Positions 1 to 9,005 of a stretch of DNA of 64,000 nucleotides are shown here, piece after piece; the stretch's first letter is position 1, and the number at the start of each line of letters is the position of its first letter. The DNA lies in assembly GCF_016863475.1 (NCBI RefSeq), contig NZ_BOOY01000010.1, positions 36,184 through 100,183 on the forward strand, written 5' to 3'. The position numbers were made by a program, and so were the translations under genes. This DNA comes from Spirilliplanes yamanashiensis (lineage in GTDB: Bacteria; Actinomycetota; Actinomycetes; Mycobacteriales; Micromonosporaceae). The notes beneath the pieces are model-generated. The model was not told where the DNA came from and did no database searches. It was given only the letters and a program-made list of their open reading frames with translations.

Positions 1-1
1 C

Positions 2-1549
2 GCCAGCCTCGCCGGTTACGCGGTGTCGGCGGCGATGTGCGCCGCGGCGGTCCGCCGGATGGCGGGCCCGTGGAGCGTGCGGATGCTGACGGTGCTCTAC
101 CGCGACGACGTCGCGGCCCTGCGGGCCCGGCTGCGCCGCAAGCGGGGCGGCACCCCGGACGAGCCGCCCACCGAGGTCCTCGCCCGGCCCGCTCAGGGGC
201 GCGCGCCCGCCACCGGCCACCGGCGCCCGGAGAGCGTCGCCGACCGCGTCGCCGCCGCCGTGGCCCGCTGGACCGGCGACGGCCTCGCCACGGCGGCCGT
301 GAGCCTGCTGTTCGTGCTCGCCTGGCTGCGGCTGCAGCTGCCCCAGCTCATCCAGCTGTTCAGCACGGGCCGGCCGGAGTTCAACTCCCGCGAGGACGTG
401 GCCCCGCCGGTGAGCGAGCTGCTCGGCGACGCGCTCAGCCTCGGGTTCCTGCTGGTGGCGGCGGCGCTGGCCGTCCGCGGCGTGCTGCGCCGGGAGCGGG
501 CGGGGCTGCCCTGGCTCGCCCTCGCGCTCGCCCCGCTGCTGGCGCTGGAGGTGGCCGGGGTCGTCGGCGGCCGCATGCCGGGGCTGGTCTCGGTCGCGCT
601 GCCGCTGGCCGCCGTGGCGGTCTGGCTGCAGCCGCCGCGGCGCGACGTGCTCGGCACGGCCGGCGTCCTCGGCGGGATCACGGCGGCGGTGTCCATGCTG
701 CTCGCGGTGGTGTGGCCCGAGGTCGGGATGCTGACCGGCGACAGCGCGGGCGCGAAGGCGGTGTTCCTGGGCGGGCTGCTCGCCGGCCCGTTCCTGCACT
801 CCAACGTGCTGGGCATCGTCCTGGCGCTGAGCCTGCCGTTCGTCTTCTGCGTCCGCCGCGTGCTGGTGCGGCGCGCCGCCCTCGTGCTGATCCTCGCCGC
901 CCTGTTCTGGACCGGGTCGCGGACCGCGCAGTTCGCCGGCGCGGCCGTGCTCGGCACGTACGCGCTGGTGCGGCTGTCGCGCACCTGGCGCCGGCTGCAG
1001 GGCGACCGCCGCGCGTGGGGCCGCACCCAGCAGCTCCTGCTGGCCGCCCCGGCCGCGGCCGGGGTGGTGCTGCTGGTCCTCACGCCGCTGCTGACCACCG
1101 ACCCGGCGGCGTTCACGCGGCGGGGCCAGATCTGGGAGGCGCTGCTGGACCGGTTCGCCGACCGGCCGGTGCTCGGCCACGGCCCGGACCTGTTCCAGGA
1201 CCCCGGCCTGGCGGCCGACCTGGGTGGACAGTTCGGGCACGCGCACAACGGCCTGGTGCAGTTCCTCGTCACCGGCGGCGTGTGCGCGACCGTCCTGTTC
1301 GCCGTCCTGGCCGCGGTGGTGTGGCGCGGAGCGGTGCGCGCGGCCCGCGACGGCTGGCTGCCCGGCGCGCTGTTCCTCGTCGCGCTCGCCTGGACCTCCT
1401 GGCTGGAGGCCTCGCACCTCGCCACCACCCTGGCCGGGTACCTGGCCTGGCTGCCGCTGTTCGTACTGGCCCGGCTCGCGTACGACACCGCGGCCGATCC
1501 GGCGGCGCGGGCCGGCGCCGCTCAGAAGATGAGCGTGTCCCGCAGGTAG
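2..1549 (+). CDS. O-antigen ligase / Wzy-like polymerase (5' partial)
   Basis: Polytopic membrane protein of the Wzy/O-antigen-ligase type, which joins lipid-linked glycan units at the outer face of the membrane. The frame is open to the left window edge, so the true start probably lies outside; GTG 23 and ATG 35 are internal possibilities. About ten hydrophobic segments follow a basic N-terminal linker. The family signature is near the C-terminus: RRGQIWEALLDRF, then VLGHGPDLF and HAHNGLVQF, matching the R...W, GxG and HN motifs of the Wzy_C loop. Its end overlaps the convergent gene 1522-2757 by 28 bp. The family call is good; the substrate is unknown. Confidence 0.75.
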   Translation, partial: ASLAGYAVSAAMCAAAVRRMAGPWSVRMLTVLYRDDVAALRARLRRKRGGTPDEPPTEVLARPAQGRAPATGHRRPESVADRVAAAVARWTGDGLATAAVSLLFVLAWLRLQLPQLIQLFSTGRPEFNSREDVAPPVSELLGDALSLGFLLVAAALAVRGVLRRERAGLPWLALALAPLLALEVAGVVGGRMPGLVSVALPLAAVAVWLQPPRRDVLGTAGVLGGITAAVSMLLAVVWPEVGMLTGDSAGAKAVFLGGLLAGPFLHSNVLGIVLALSLPFVFCVRRVLVRRAALVLILAALFWTGSRTAQFAGAAVLGTYALVRLSRTWRRLQGDRRAWGRTQQLLLAAPAAAGVVLLVLTPLLTTDPAAFTRRGQIWEALLDRFADRPVLGHGPDLFQDPGLAADLGGQFGHAHNGLVQFLVTGGVCATVLFAVLAAVVWRGAVRAARDGWLPGALFLVALAWTSWLEASHLATTLAGYLAWLPLFVLARLAYDTAADPAARAGAAQKMSVSRR

Positions 1550-2757
1550 TTCGCCACCCGGCGCACGGTGTTCGCCTTGTCGGGGTGCGCCGTCATCCGC
1601 AGGACCAGCTGCCGATCGATCGTGCCGGCGGCGCCGCTGCGGTAGTACGCGACGACCACCAGCCCGTACATGGTGCGGCCGTCGACCTGGACGGCGTTGC
1701 TCTCGACGATGAACGAGCTGGGACCCGCCTTCGACCACCGCAGCCCCCACGCCTCCTCGGCCCGGCGCATCTCCGCCTGGCGCTGGCCGTGGCACGGCTG
1801 GGCGCAGTCCCGGACGATCAGCTCGCCGCCGGCCTCGACGTCGCCGGCCGGCGACATGCCGCACGTGTACTTGGCGAAGCCCGGCGACTGACCGGCCGGG
1901 GCGCACTTCCAGTCGTGCGGCACCTTGACGGTGAAGCCGAGGCCGGGGAGGTCCGTGAGGGTGCTGATGTTGTCGGACGGCACGAACGACACCCACTGCC
2001 GGGGCCACTCGCCCGCCTTCGGCGGCTCCGCGCCCGGCTGGGACGGCGGCGCGGCGGGCAGCGCCACGGTGGCGGGCGCCGACGGGACGCCGGTGGGGCC
2101 GGGCGTCGGCGCCACCACCGGGTCGTCGCCGCCGGGGAGGAACCGCCACACGACGAGCCCGCCCACGGCGAGCAGCACGACGACGAGCGCGCCGATGCCC
2201 ACGAGCAGGCCGGTGCGGCGCTTGGGCGGCGGCGACGGCGGGATGCGCCGCGCGAACGGCGACTGGTCCGGCGGGCCCGAGACCTGGAACATGTCCGGCG
2301 CCGCGGCCCACTGCTGGTCCGGCGGGGCGGACGACTGCCGCGGGTCCGGCGCCGCGGACGTCGGCTCCGGCCACGCCAGGGCGCCGTCACCCGGCCCCGC
2401 CGGCGAGGACGGGAAGGACGACGGCTCCGCCGCGGGGTCGCCCGACACGGGCTGGTAGTCCATGCCCAGCCGGCGGAACACGCCCTCCGCGCCGGGACCG
2501 GCCGACGGCACGTACGCCACCCACGGCGCGGGCGCCGCGAAGTCGGCCGCGTGGTACGGGATGCTGCCGCCCTCGGGCCCGGCCATCGCGGCCGCGGTCG
2601 ATGCGAACCCGTCGCGCCACTGCGGGTCGACGGCGACCCGCGGGTCGAGCGTGGCGACGGTGAGACCGCGGCCCAGCTCGTCGGTGGCCCACCAGACGGT
2701 GCCCACCTGGCACGAGCCGAGCGCCCGGACGACGCGGTACGGACCGACCGACTGCAT
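1522..2757 (-). CDS. Single-pass membrane protein with kinase N-lobe relic
   Basis: 411 residues. The first ~40 residues look like the N-lobe of a Ser/Thr protein kinase (YRVVRALGSCQVGTVWWA resembles a degenerate glycine loop), but no catalytic loop (HRD) or DFG follows, so kinase activity is not expected. A Pro/Ala/Ser-rich linker (about 105-180) leads to one membrane segment (about 183-205) and an outside domain of about 170 residues with several cysteines. The start at ATG 2757 is supported by GGGGGAGG seven bases upstream. It is probably a membrane sensor or envelope protein; the function of the outer domain is not recognised. Confidence 0.7.
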   Translation of the reverse strand: MQSVGPYRVVRALGSCQVGTVWWATDELGRGLTVATLDPRVAVDPQWRDGFASTAAAMAGPEGGSIPYHAADFAAPAPWVAYVPSAGPGAEGVFRRLGMDYQPVSGDPAAEPSSFPSSPAGPGDGALAWPEPTSAAPDPRQSSAPPDQQWAAAPDMFQVSGPPDQSPFARRIPPSPPPKRRTGLLVGIGALVVVLLAVGGLVVWRFLPGGDDPVVAPTPGPTGVPSAPATVALPAAPPSQPGAEPPKAGEWPRQWVSFVPSDNISTLTDLPGLGFTVKVPHDWKCAPAGQSPGFAKYTCGMSPAGDVEAGGELIVRDCAQPCHGQRQAEMRRAEEAWGLRWSKAGPSSFIVESNAVQVDGRTMYGLVVVAYYRSGAAGTIDRQLVLRMTAHPDKANTVRRVANYLRDTLIF

Positions 2758-2870
2758 TCCCGTGCCTCCCCCGAAAACTTCTCGGGTGTGGATAGTAGTG
2801 GCCGTGCGCCCGTGCCCACCGCCCCGCCCGGCGCCGCCCGCACGGGGCAGCGCGCCACTGCCTGCCCCGA

Positions 2871-2876
2871 TACGAT
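2871..2876 (+). promoter_or_regulatory. -10 hexamer of leaderless promoter
   Basis: TACGAT sits 7 nt before GTG 2884, the spacing expected for a leaderless transcript. No clear -35 is visible. Confidence 0.45.
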
Positions 2877-2883
2877 CCCGGCC

Positions 2884-4383
2884 GTGAAGGATCTCCGGGT
2901 GCGCATGAGGACGGTCACGGTCGCCGCCGTCGCGGCGACGGCAGTCGTGACGGCTCTGGCGGGCGGCGTCGCCCGGCCCCGGCAGGCACACGCCGACGCG
3001 CCGTTCCCGTTCACCCTGGAGTCCGCGGCGTCCCAGCCGGCGACGGGCACGCCGGTGCCGCCGTCCGGCCGGCACGCGGCGCTGGTGCGCAACACGAGCG
3101 TCGCGACCACCACGGTCGAGGGCTCCGGCCGGGTCGTCATCGGCGCGACCGGCTCGCACTGCGAGGGCTGGCCGAAGCTGCGCGTCACCGTGGACGGCAC
3201 GGTCCTCGGCACCGTCTCGGTCGAGCACCCGACGCAGTACGGCGCCCACACCGTCGGTCCCGCGGTGGGCCCCGGCCGGCACACCGTCCGCATCGCGTTC
3301 GTCAACGACCACATGACGAAGACCTGCGACCGCAACGCCTTCGTCGCGTCGGCGCAGCTGGAGTACCCGCCGTCGGCCGAGTTCGGCTCGGCCGTGTTCC
3401 TCACCAACAGCCGGATCGCCGCGCTGAAGGAGCGGGTGGCCGCCGGCACGCAACCGACCCGGGCCGGATGGAACGCCCTGCTGGCGGCCGCGGACAAGGA
3501 CCTGGACCGTGAGCCGACCGTGCCCGGGACGTGGCTGGTGCCCTGGTACTACGACGACCCGGCCGGCCACAACGCGATGCTCGGGATGCTGCGCGGCCAG
3601 GCCAACGCCGCCTACCGGCTCGCCCTGGTCCACCGCATCACGGGCGACGAGCGCTACGCCGCCGCGGCCGCACGGCAGATCACCACGTGGATCGACGGGG
3701 TCCGCACGTACAGCACCGCGGAGGACTCCACGCTGGCGTTCTCGAACTCGTTCCCGCTGATGACGTTCGCGGCGCACCTGCTGAGGTCGTCGCCGTCCTT
3801 CCCGGCCGCCACCCAGGAGGCGTTCGCGCAGTTCCTCCGCACCCGGGCGCTCGGCATGAGCACGATGAGCCACCAGAACAACTGGGGCAACTGGGGCCTG
3901 GTGCTGGAGGTCTCGACGGCCGCCTACCTCGGTGACCGCATGCTGTTCGACCGCGCCGCCACCCGGTGGAAGCAGTTCGTCGAGCAGCAGATCGCCGCCG
4001 ACGGCCACCTTCCGCTGGAGGTCCACCGGGCCGACGGCCTGTCCGGCATCCTCTACTCCAACTTCGCGCTGCACCCGCAGACCCTGGCCGCCGAGATCAT
4101 GCGCGCCAACGGCCTCGACCTGTACGACTACCGCGCGCCGAACGGCCGCACCCTCCGGCTGGCCTTCGACCGCATCGCCGGCTGGGTGCACGACCCGGCG
4201 ACGTACCCGTACCGGAAGGACCCGGCCGCGACCCCGAACTACATGTACAACGTCGGCTACTGGGAGGTGCTGCACATGCGCTGGCCCAACCCGGCCGCCG
4301 GCGCGGTGCTCGCGTCGCGCCGCCCGGTCAAGGACGACCCGATGTCGATCGGCATGACGTTCACCCACGGCGGCCTGCTCTGA
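2884..4383 (+). CDS. Secreted CBM60-like / alginate lyase-like protein
   Basis: 499 residues with a signal peptide (cleavage near AHA-DAPF, about residue 38). Residues about 45-155 resemble the calcium-dependent xylan-binding module family (CBM36/60 type), with the pattern EGSG...HCEGWPKLRVTVDG and a closing CDRNAF. Residues about 165-499 are an alpha/alpha-toroid domain of the alginate lyase type, with HQNNWGNWG as the NNxxxW-like signature. It is expected to bind and cleave an acidic or plant-type polysaccharide outside the cell. The start is uncertain: GTG 2884 fits the leaderless -10 at 2871; GTG 2899 has GAAGGA seven bases before it; ATG 2905 is also in frame. The substrate cannot be read from the sequence. 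Confidence 0.75.
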   Translation: MKDLRVRMRTVTVAAVAATAVVTALAGGVARPRQAHADAPFPFTLESAASQPATGTPVPPSGRHAALVRNTSVATTTVEGSGRVVIGATGSHCEGWPKLRVTVDGTVLGTVSVEHPTQYGAHTVGPAVGPGRHTVRIAFVNDHMTKTCDRNAFVASAQLEYPPSAEFGSAVFLTNSRIAALKERVAAGTQPTRAGWNALLAAADKDLDREPTVPGTWLVPWYYDDPAGHNAMLGMLRGQANAAYRLALVHRITGDERYAAAAARQITTWIDGVRTYSTAEDSTLAFSNSFPLMTFAAHLLRSSPSFPAATQEAFAQFLRTRALGMSTMSHQNNWGNWGLVLEVSTAAYLGDRMLFDRAATRWKQFVEQQIAADGHLPLEVHRADGLSGILYSNFALHPQTLAAEIMRANGLDLYDYRAPNGRTLRLAFDRIAGWVHDPATYPYRKDPAATPNYMYNVGYWEVLHMRWPNPAAGAVLASRRPVKDDPMSIGMTFTHGGLL

Positions 4384-4420
4384 GCAGCGGGGCGCCGCCC
4401 ACCGGACGGCGCCCCGCTGC
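4384..4420. terminator. Bidirectional hairpin terminator
   Basis: Perfect 14-bp inverted repeat (4384-4397 with 4407-4420, 9-nt loop) directly between the convergent stops at 4383 and 4430. No T-tract, as usual for actinomycete hairpin terminators. Confidence 0.75.
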
Positions 4421-4429
4421 CCCTGCCCG

Positions 4430-6562
4430 TCAGCCCATCGGCATCGGGGCGGTGGGCACCAGCACCACCTCGTCGGAGCCGCTGAGCGGCGGCAGCCCGC
4501 CCTCCGGCTCGTCGGTGTAGCTGGCGACGAAGACGCCGCGCAGGTTGCTCGCGCCGGCGTGGCCGGTGTCCACGAAGGTCTGGATGGTGCCGGAGCAGCC
4601 CGCCGTGGAGCTGAGCGGGTGCCCGTGTTCGTCGTGGCCGAGGACGTAGGCGACGGTGACCCGCGCGCAGTCGACCGGGGCGTCGTCCTGGACCGTCACC
4701 GTGTACGTGACGACGTCGCCGAACTGGAACGTGCCGCCCGCGGGCTCGGCGGTGAGCGTCACCACCGGGATGGTGTTGCCCACGACGATCCGCACGGACG
4801 CCCACGCGCGCCGGCCGGTGGCGTCGGTGACGATCAGGGTGGCCTCGTAGACGCCGTTCTCGGTGTACGTGAACGACGGGTTCTGCGCCCGGGAGTCGAT
4901 CCGGCCGTCGGCGTCGAAGTCCCACGCGTACCGCAGGGCGTCGCCGTCGGCGTCCGCCGTTCCCGCGCTGGAGAACCGCACGGTGAGCGGGGCCAGGCCG
5001 GCCTCGGTGTCCGCCGCCACGACCGGCACCGGGGTGCGGTTGCCGCGGGTCCAGTCGATCCGCGCCAGTTGCGCCTCGGGCAGTTCGGCGAAGTAGCCGG
5101 TGCCGTACTCCAGCAGGTAGAGCGCCCCGTCGGGGCCGAACTCCATGTCCATCGGGTTGTCGAACACGATGTCCGGTGCGACGTCCTCGATGCGGGTGAC
5201 CTCGCCGTGTGTCAGGGTGAACGCCTTGATGTAGTCGCGGGTCCACTCGTAGAACAGCGGTTTGCCCTCGAACTGCCGCGGCCACTTGACCCGCGACCGG
5301 TTGCGCGCCGACCAGTCGTACGCCGGGCCGGCCATCGGGCCGATGCCGCCCTCGGCGTCCAGCTCGGGGAACTGCGGGGACTCGTCGTACGAGTAGTAGA
5401 CCTCGGGCTGCTCCACCGGCGGCAGCACCCGGCGGCCGGTGTTGTGGCGGGAGTCGTTCACCGGTGCGGCGCAGTCGAACGCCGGCCCCGACGTCTCGGT
5501 GGCGAAGTCGTAGTCGCGGTACGGCATGTCCGGGGTGACGCAGAACGGCCAGCCGTAGTTGCCGGGTTCGTCGATGACCATCCAGCGGCCGTGGCCCGCC
5601 GGCCCGCGCTCCGGGTCGGGGTGGTCGGCGTCCGGCGAGTAGTCGGCCAGGTAGACCCGGTCGGTCCGGGGGTCGACGTCGAAGCGGAACGGGTTGCGCA
5701 GCCCCATCGCGTAGATCTCGGGCCGGGTCCGGGGCGTGCCGGGCGCGAACAGGTTGCCGCGCGGGATCGTGTACCCGCCGCCGGGCCTGACCCTGATGCG
5801 CAGCAGCTTGCCGCGCAGGTCGTTGGTGTTGCCGGAGCTGCGGCGCGCGTCGAACGCCGGGTTGCGGCCGGGGCGGTCGTCCAGCGGCGTGTACCCGTCC
5901 GACTCGAACGGGTTGGTGTCGTCACCGGTCGACAGGTACAGGTTGCCCCGGCTGTCGAAGTCGATCTGCCCGCCGACGTGGCAGCAGATGCCGCGGTCCA
6001 CCGGCACGTCGATGATCCGCTGCTCGGTGCGCAGGTCGAGGGTGTTGCCACGCAGCTTGAACCGGGACAGCCGCAGCACGCCCCGGAACCGGTCCCAGTC
6101 GGCCTGGGTGCCGGTGACCGGCGCGTCGCCCTCGTTCACGTCGGGGGTGTCCGGGTCGTCGACCGGGGTGCTGCCCGGCGGCGAGTAGTACAGGTAGACC
6201 CAGTTGTTGCGCCGGAAGTCGGGGTCGATCGCGACGCCCTGGAGCCCCTCCTCGTCGTGCTGGTAGATGGGGACGTCGGCGGCGAGCGGGTTCAGCCCCG
6301 TCCGCGGGTCGTTGATCCGCACCTGGCCGGTGCGGGCGGTGTGCAGCACCCGCAGGTCGGGCAGCACGGCCAGGCTCATCGGTTCGCCCGGCCGGTCGTT
6401 CAGGGTCACCTTCTGGAACGGCGACTGGTCGGCGGGCACCGGCGCCGGCTCGTGGCCGGGGTGTGCGCCGGCGGGCGCGGGCGTCAGGCCCGCGAGCCCG
6501 GCGAACGTGGCGGTCAGCACGGCGACGGTGGTGCGGCGCCGCGTGGTTCGGCGGTCGGCCAT
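4430..6562 (-). CDS. Secreted glucose/sorbosone dehydrogenase-like protein with PKD domain
   Basis: 710 residues. A signal peptide (about 1-33, ending APAGAHPG) is followed by a beta-propeller of the glucose/sorbosone dehydrogenase family (about 50-500; motifs EEGLQGVAIDPDF, CCHVGGQIDFD, DLRGKLLRIR, MGLRNPFRFDVDP). Residues about 510-595 are a PKD domain (YAWDFDADG) and about 115 further residues form another beta-rich module. Members oxidise sugars with PQQ outside the cell or bind carbohydrate. The start lies 9 bp after the stop of the upstream epimerase gene, so the two are probably co-transcribed and coupled; no good ribosome site of its own is seen. Confidence 0.8.
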   Translation of the reverse strand: MADRRTTRRRTTVAVLTATFAGLAGLTPAPAGAHPGHEPAPVPADQSPFQKVTLNDRPGEPMSLAVLPDLRVLHTARTGQVRINDPRTGLNPLAADVPIYQHDEEGLQGVAIDPDFRRNNWVYLYYSPPGSTPVDDPDTPDVNEGDAPVTGTQADWDRFRGVLRLSRFKLRGNTLDLRTEQRIIDVPVDRGICCHVGGQIDFDSRGNLYLSTGDDTNPFESDGYTPLDDRPGRNPAFDARRSSGNTNDLRGKLLRIRVRPGGGYTIPRGNLFAPGTPRTRPEIYAMGLRNPFRFDVDPRTDRVYLADYSPDADHPDPERGPAGHGRWMVIDEPGNYGWPFCVTPDMPYRDYDFATETSGPAFDCAAPVNDSRHNTGRRVLPPVEQPEVYYSYDESPQFPELDAEGGIGPMAGPAYDWSARNRSRVKWPRQFEGKPLFYEWTRDYIKAFTLTHGEVTRIEDVAPDIVFDNPMDMEFGPDGALYLLEYGTGYFAELPEAQLARIDWTRGNRTPVPVVAADTEAGLAPLTVRFSSAGTADADGDALRYAWDFDADGRIDSRAQNPSFTYTENGVYEATLIVTDATGRRAWASVRIVVGNTIPVVTLTAEPAGGTFQFGDVVTYTVTVQDDAPVDCARVTVAYVLGHDEHGHPLSSTAGCSGTIQTFVDTGHAGASNLRGVFVASYTDEPEGGLPPLSGSDEVVLVPTAPMPMG

Positions 6563-6571
6563 GGCCGTCGC

Positions 6572-7516
6572 CTAGAACCGGATGGAACGTAAGAACCGGT
6601 ACCCGACGGCGGCGGTGTCCAGGGCGTCCTCCGGCTCCCGGTCACCGGTGCCGGCGTCGTCGCGCTCGACGATGTACTCCTGCACCCCGGCCGTCCGGGA
6701 GTGCGCGAAGATGCGCCGGAAGTCGATCAGCCCGGTGCCCAGGTCGGCGAACCCGCTGTCGACGTTCATGTCCTTGCAGTGGAACTGCAGCACCCGGCCG
6801 CAGTGCGCGCGGATCACGTCCACCGGGTCGGCGGCGCCGCGCCACGACCAGTACAGATCGAGCTCCAGGTGAACGAGACGCCGGTCGGCGACCGCCATGA
6901 GCAGGTCGAACGCGGTCCGCCCCGACCCGTCGGCCAGCGGCAGGAACTCGAGCTGGTGGTTGTGGTACCCGAACCGGAACCCCGCCTGCCGGGCCATGGC
7001 ACCGGCCCGGTTCAGGTCCTGCGCGAACGCCCGCCACACGGCGGCGTCGCGGATCGGCCCGCCCTGACCCGCGCCGAAGAACGGGTGCACCACATACTGG
7101 CAGCCCAGGGTACGGGCGTCGGCGAGCGTCGCCCGCCACGCGGCCTCGTCGAACGGCTGCGGAATCGAGAAGTGCCCCGAGGTGGCGCGGATCCCGTTCG
7201 CGTCGAGCAGCGCCCGGAACGCGGCCGCCGTCAGCCCGGCCGTCCCGGCCAGCTCCACCCGCCGGTACCCGATGCGCGCCAGCGCCGCGATCGTGCCGGC
7301 CGGGTCGGCCGCGAGCACGTCCCGCACGGTGTACAGCTGAATGCTGATCCGGTCGACCGGCACCCGCCGCCGGCCCGGAGACCCGGACCGGTCGTCCGGC
7401 GCGGCCTCGGCCGGCGTGGCGATGACGCCCGCGGTGCCGGCGGCCGCGGCCACCACGGCACCGGAACGCAGGAGCGCGCGGCGGCTGAGCGGCCCGTCGG
7501 TGTGATCGGTGAACAT
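6572..7516 (-). CDS. Tat-exported sugar phosphate isomerase/epimerase-like protein
   Basis: 314 residues. A twin-arginine signal (LSRRALLRS then a long Ala-rich hydrophobic stretch ending AEAA) leads a TIM barrel of the xylose-isomerase-like AP endonuclease 2 family. Metal-binding carboxylate/histidine signatures are visible (YHNHQLEF, LELDLYW, FHCKDMN). Start choice: AAGGAG lies at 7523-7528, six bases before ATG 7516 but touching the in-frame ATG 7522, so 7516 is preferred. It is the first gene of an operon with the dehydrogenase-like gene at 4430-6562, suggesting extracytoplasmic sugar conversion followed by oxidation. That link is inferred. Confidence 0.8.
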   Translation of the reverse strand: MFTDHTDGPLSRRALLRSGAVVAAAAGTAGVIATPAEAAPDDRSGSPGRRRVPVDRISIQLYTVRDVLAADPAGTIAALARIGYRRVELAGTAGLTAAAFRALLDANGIRATSGHFSIPQPFDEAAWRATLADARTLGCQYVVHPFFGAGQGGPIRDAAVWRAFAQDLNRAGAMARQAGFRFGYHNHQLEFLPLADGSGRTAFDLLMAVADRRLVHLELDLYWSWRGAADPVDVIRAHCGRVLQFHCKDMNVDSGFADLGTGLIDFRRIFAHSRTAGVQEYIVERDDAGTGDREPEDALDTAAVGYRFLRSIRF

Positions 7517-7766
7517 GAGCATCTCCTTCCCGGCCCGCGAAAGGGCGGACCGCGACGACGTCGGCGCTGCGGTCTGGAGGGTGCGTGAGAAGCGTTCAGC
7601 GACGATCGGTGCGACGCTGAGTCACGTGTGAGCTAACCACCGTTGCGAATGCCTGGGAAGGCGGCACCGATCGCGCCGCTGATCCTTTCACAGTGGATGA
7701 GCAGGGTGACCTATCCGGACAGACGCCGATTCCCGGCCCGCTTCCCGGTCTCATTGCCGGACCGCC

Positions 7767-8287
7767 TCAATCGGCCCGCGCGGGCCGCCCCCGGTCGCGC
7801 TCGCTGCGGGCGGCCTCGCGGTCGACGTGCGCCTGATCCCGCTCGAACCCCCGCCCGGTGTCCGTCAACGACGCGGCACTGCGATCCACCTTGGCCCGCG
7901 ACCGGTCGACGGCCTCCCGCCCCCGCTCGATGGCCTCGGACGTCTCGGCGACCCGGTCGGCGACCCGCGCCCCCAGCGACCGCCCCCGCATGTAGAGCCG
8001 CTGTTCCAGGGAGTCCAGGCGCTCCTCCCGCCGCCCGGCCTCGGCGTCCCGATCATGGGAGATCCGGTCCCGCTCGTCGGCGACCCGATCCCGCTCGTCC
8101 GCCAGCAGATCCCGCTCGTCGGCGATCCGGTCCCGCTCATCGGCGATCCGCTCCCGCCGGTCGGCAACCGGTCCCGCTCGTCGGCGGCCTCATCCCGCAG
8201 GTCAGCGACCTGCTCGCGGTCGAGGTGCGCATCGTGCGGGCCCGGTCCGCCCCGGCCCGGCACCGCTGCCCCATCGCCTCCGCCCAT
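7767..8287 (-). pseudogene. Heptad-repeat coiled-coil protein, frameshifted
   Basis: The minus strand encodes a highly charged coiled coil built from near-heptad repeats (ADERDRI, ADERDLL, ADERDRV) and ending in ERDRGRPARAD. The frame breaks near 8165: the 5' part runs ...EAADERDRL and then leaves the repeat; restoring one G on the minus strand (one C on the given strand between 8164 and 8166) yields LADRRERIADERDRIADERD and continues into the downstream frame. ATG 8287 is the likely start because TACCGT (8295-8300) lies 7 nt upstream; ATG 8359 is another option. Function unknown; such repeats are usually structural. Genuine decay and a sequencing error are both possible. Confidence 0.55.
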
Positions 8288-8377
8288 ACGCCAAACGGTA
8301 CGCCGCCGGCCCGGCCACGAATCAGCACCAGCCGCATCCATCAGGCCGCTTGGGTTCATTCCGCCGCGCCACTCGAG

Positions 8378-8737
8378 TCATGGCCGGCTGTGCAGGAACC
8401 AGGCGTCACCGGTCGCCAGGGCGAACGCGAGCTGCCACTGTGTCAGGCCCATCATGAGGCTCTGCCCGAGCGCCATGTGCTGGCCGGCCAGTTCCCACGC
8501 CCGCTCGCCTGGCGGTGGTTGCCGACTGACCACGAACTGCAGCATCGTGCCCCAGGCGGCGACCAGTTCGGCACCCCAACGGCGCTGCCACTGCCGCATC
8601 GCGGCGGCCCATGCCCCGTAGCCGTCACGGTCGGGCGTGCTGGCGCCGTAGTAGCTGACCCAGGCGGGATGCCTTGGGACAGCGTGCAGCTGGTACTGCT
8701 TCCCACCGCCAAACAGTGGTTGGCTCCCGGCTGTCAC
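8378..8737 (-). CDS. DUF4253-like protein, probably the 3' part of a broken gene
   Basis: The readable part (119 residues from GTG 8737) matches the DUF4253 pattern: VPRHPAW near the start, an amphipathic helix with WQRRWGAELV, and a terminal WELAGQHMALG...W. The frame stays open and protein-like upstream to 8812 (for example HLITVGGDHYGALHDGEIK) where a TAG stops it with no start codon, so the N-terminus is missing. A second minus-strand frame at 8791-8961 may hold the missing beginning, one base out of phase. No ribosome site supports GTG 8737. Function of the family is unknown. Confidence 0.45.
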   Translation of the reverse strand: MTAGSQPLFGGGKQYQLHAVPRHPAWVSYYGASTPDRDGYGAWAAAMRQWQRRWGAELVAAWGTMLQFVVSRQPPPGERAWELAGQHMALGQSLMMGLTQWQLAFALATGDAWFLHSRP

Positions 8738-8962
8738 CCGCTTGATCTCGCCGTCATGCAGCGCACCGTAATGGTCACCTCCGACAGTGATCAGGTGATC
8801 GCCGCGGCCGCTCTACGACCAGAGGGGGTTCGGTAGAACGCATCGACGGCGCGCTTGGACACACCAATCCCACGAACATCACGTCGATCCAGCCGTAAGC
8901 CACTCGGCGTGCATCGAAACGCCGCGGATCGGTCCGGCTCAGCTGTGGGGTCCAGATGCACG

Positions 8963-8995
8963 AAGGCCGGTCACCCGAAACGGGAGACCGGCCTT
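8963..8995 (-). terminator. Terminator downstream of tRNA-Arg
   Basis: Perfect 10-bp inverted repeat (8963-8972 with 8986-8995), 11 bp past the 3' end of the minus-strand tRNA-Arg. Confidence 0.6.
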
Positions 8996-9005
8996 TGACC
9001 TGCTG

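Noticed and set aside
37..2880. Very long plus-strand frame continuous with the lyase-like gene
   Set aside because: It is Arg/Pro/Gly-rich, antisense or out of phase to genes with clear families, and typical of high-GC shadows.
8050..8165. Regular ~21-bp direct repeats, CRISPR-like at first sight
   Set aside because: No variable spacers; the period is seven codons and encodes ADERDRx coiled-coil units.
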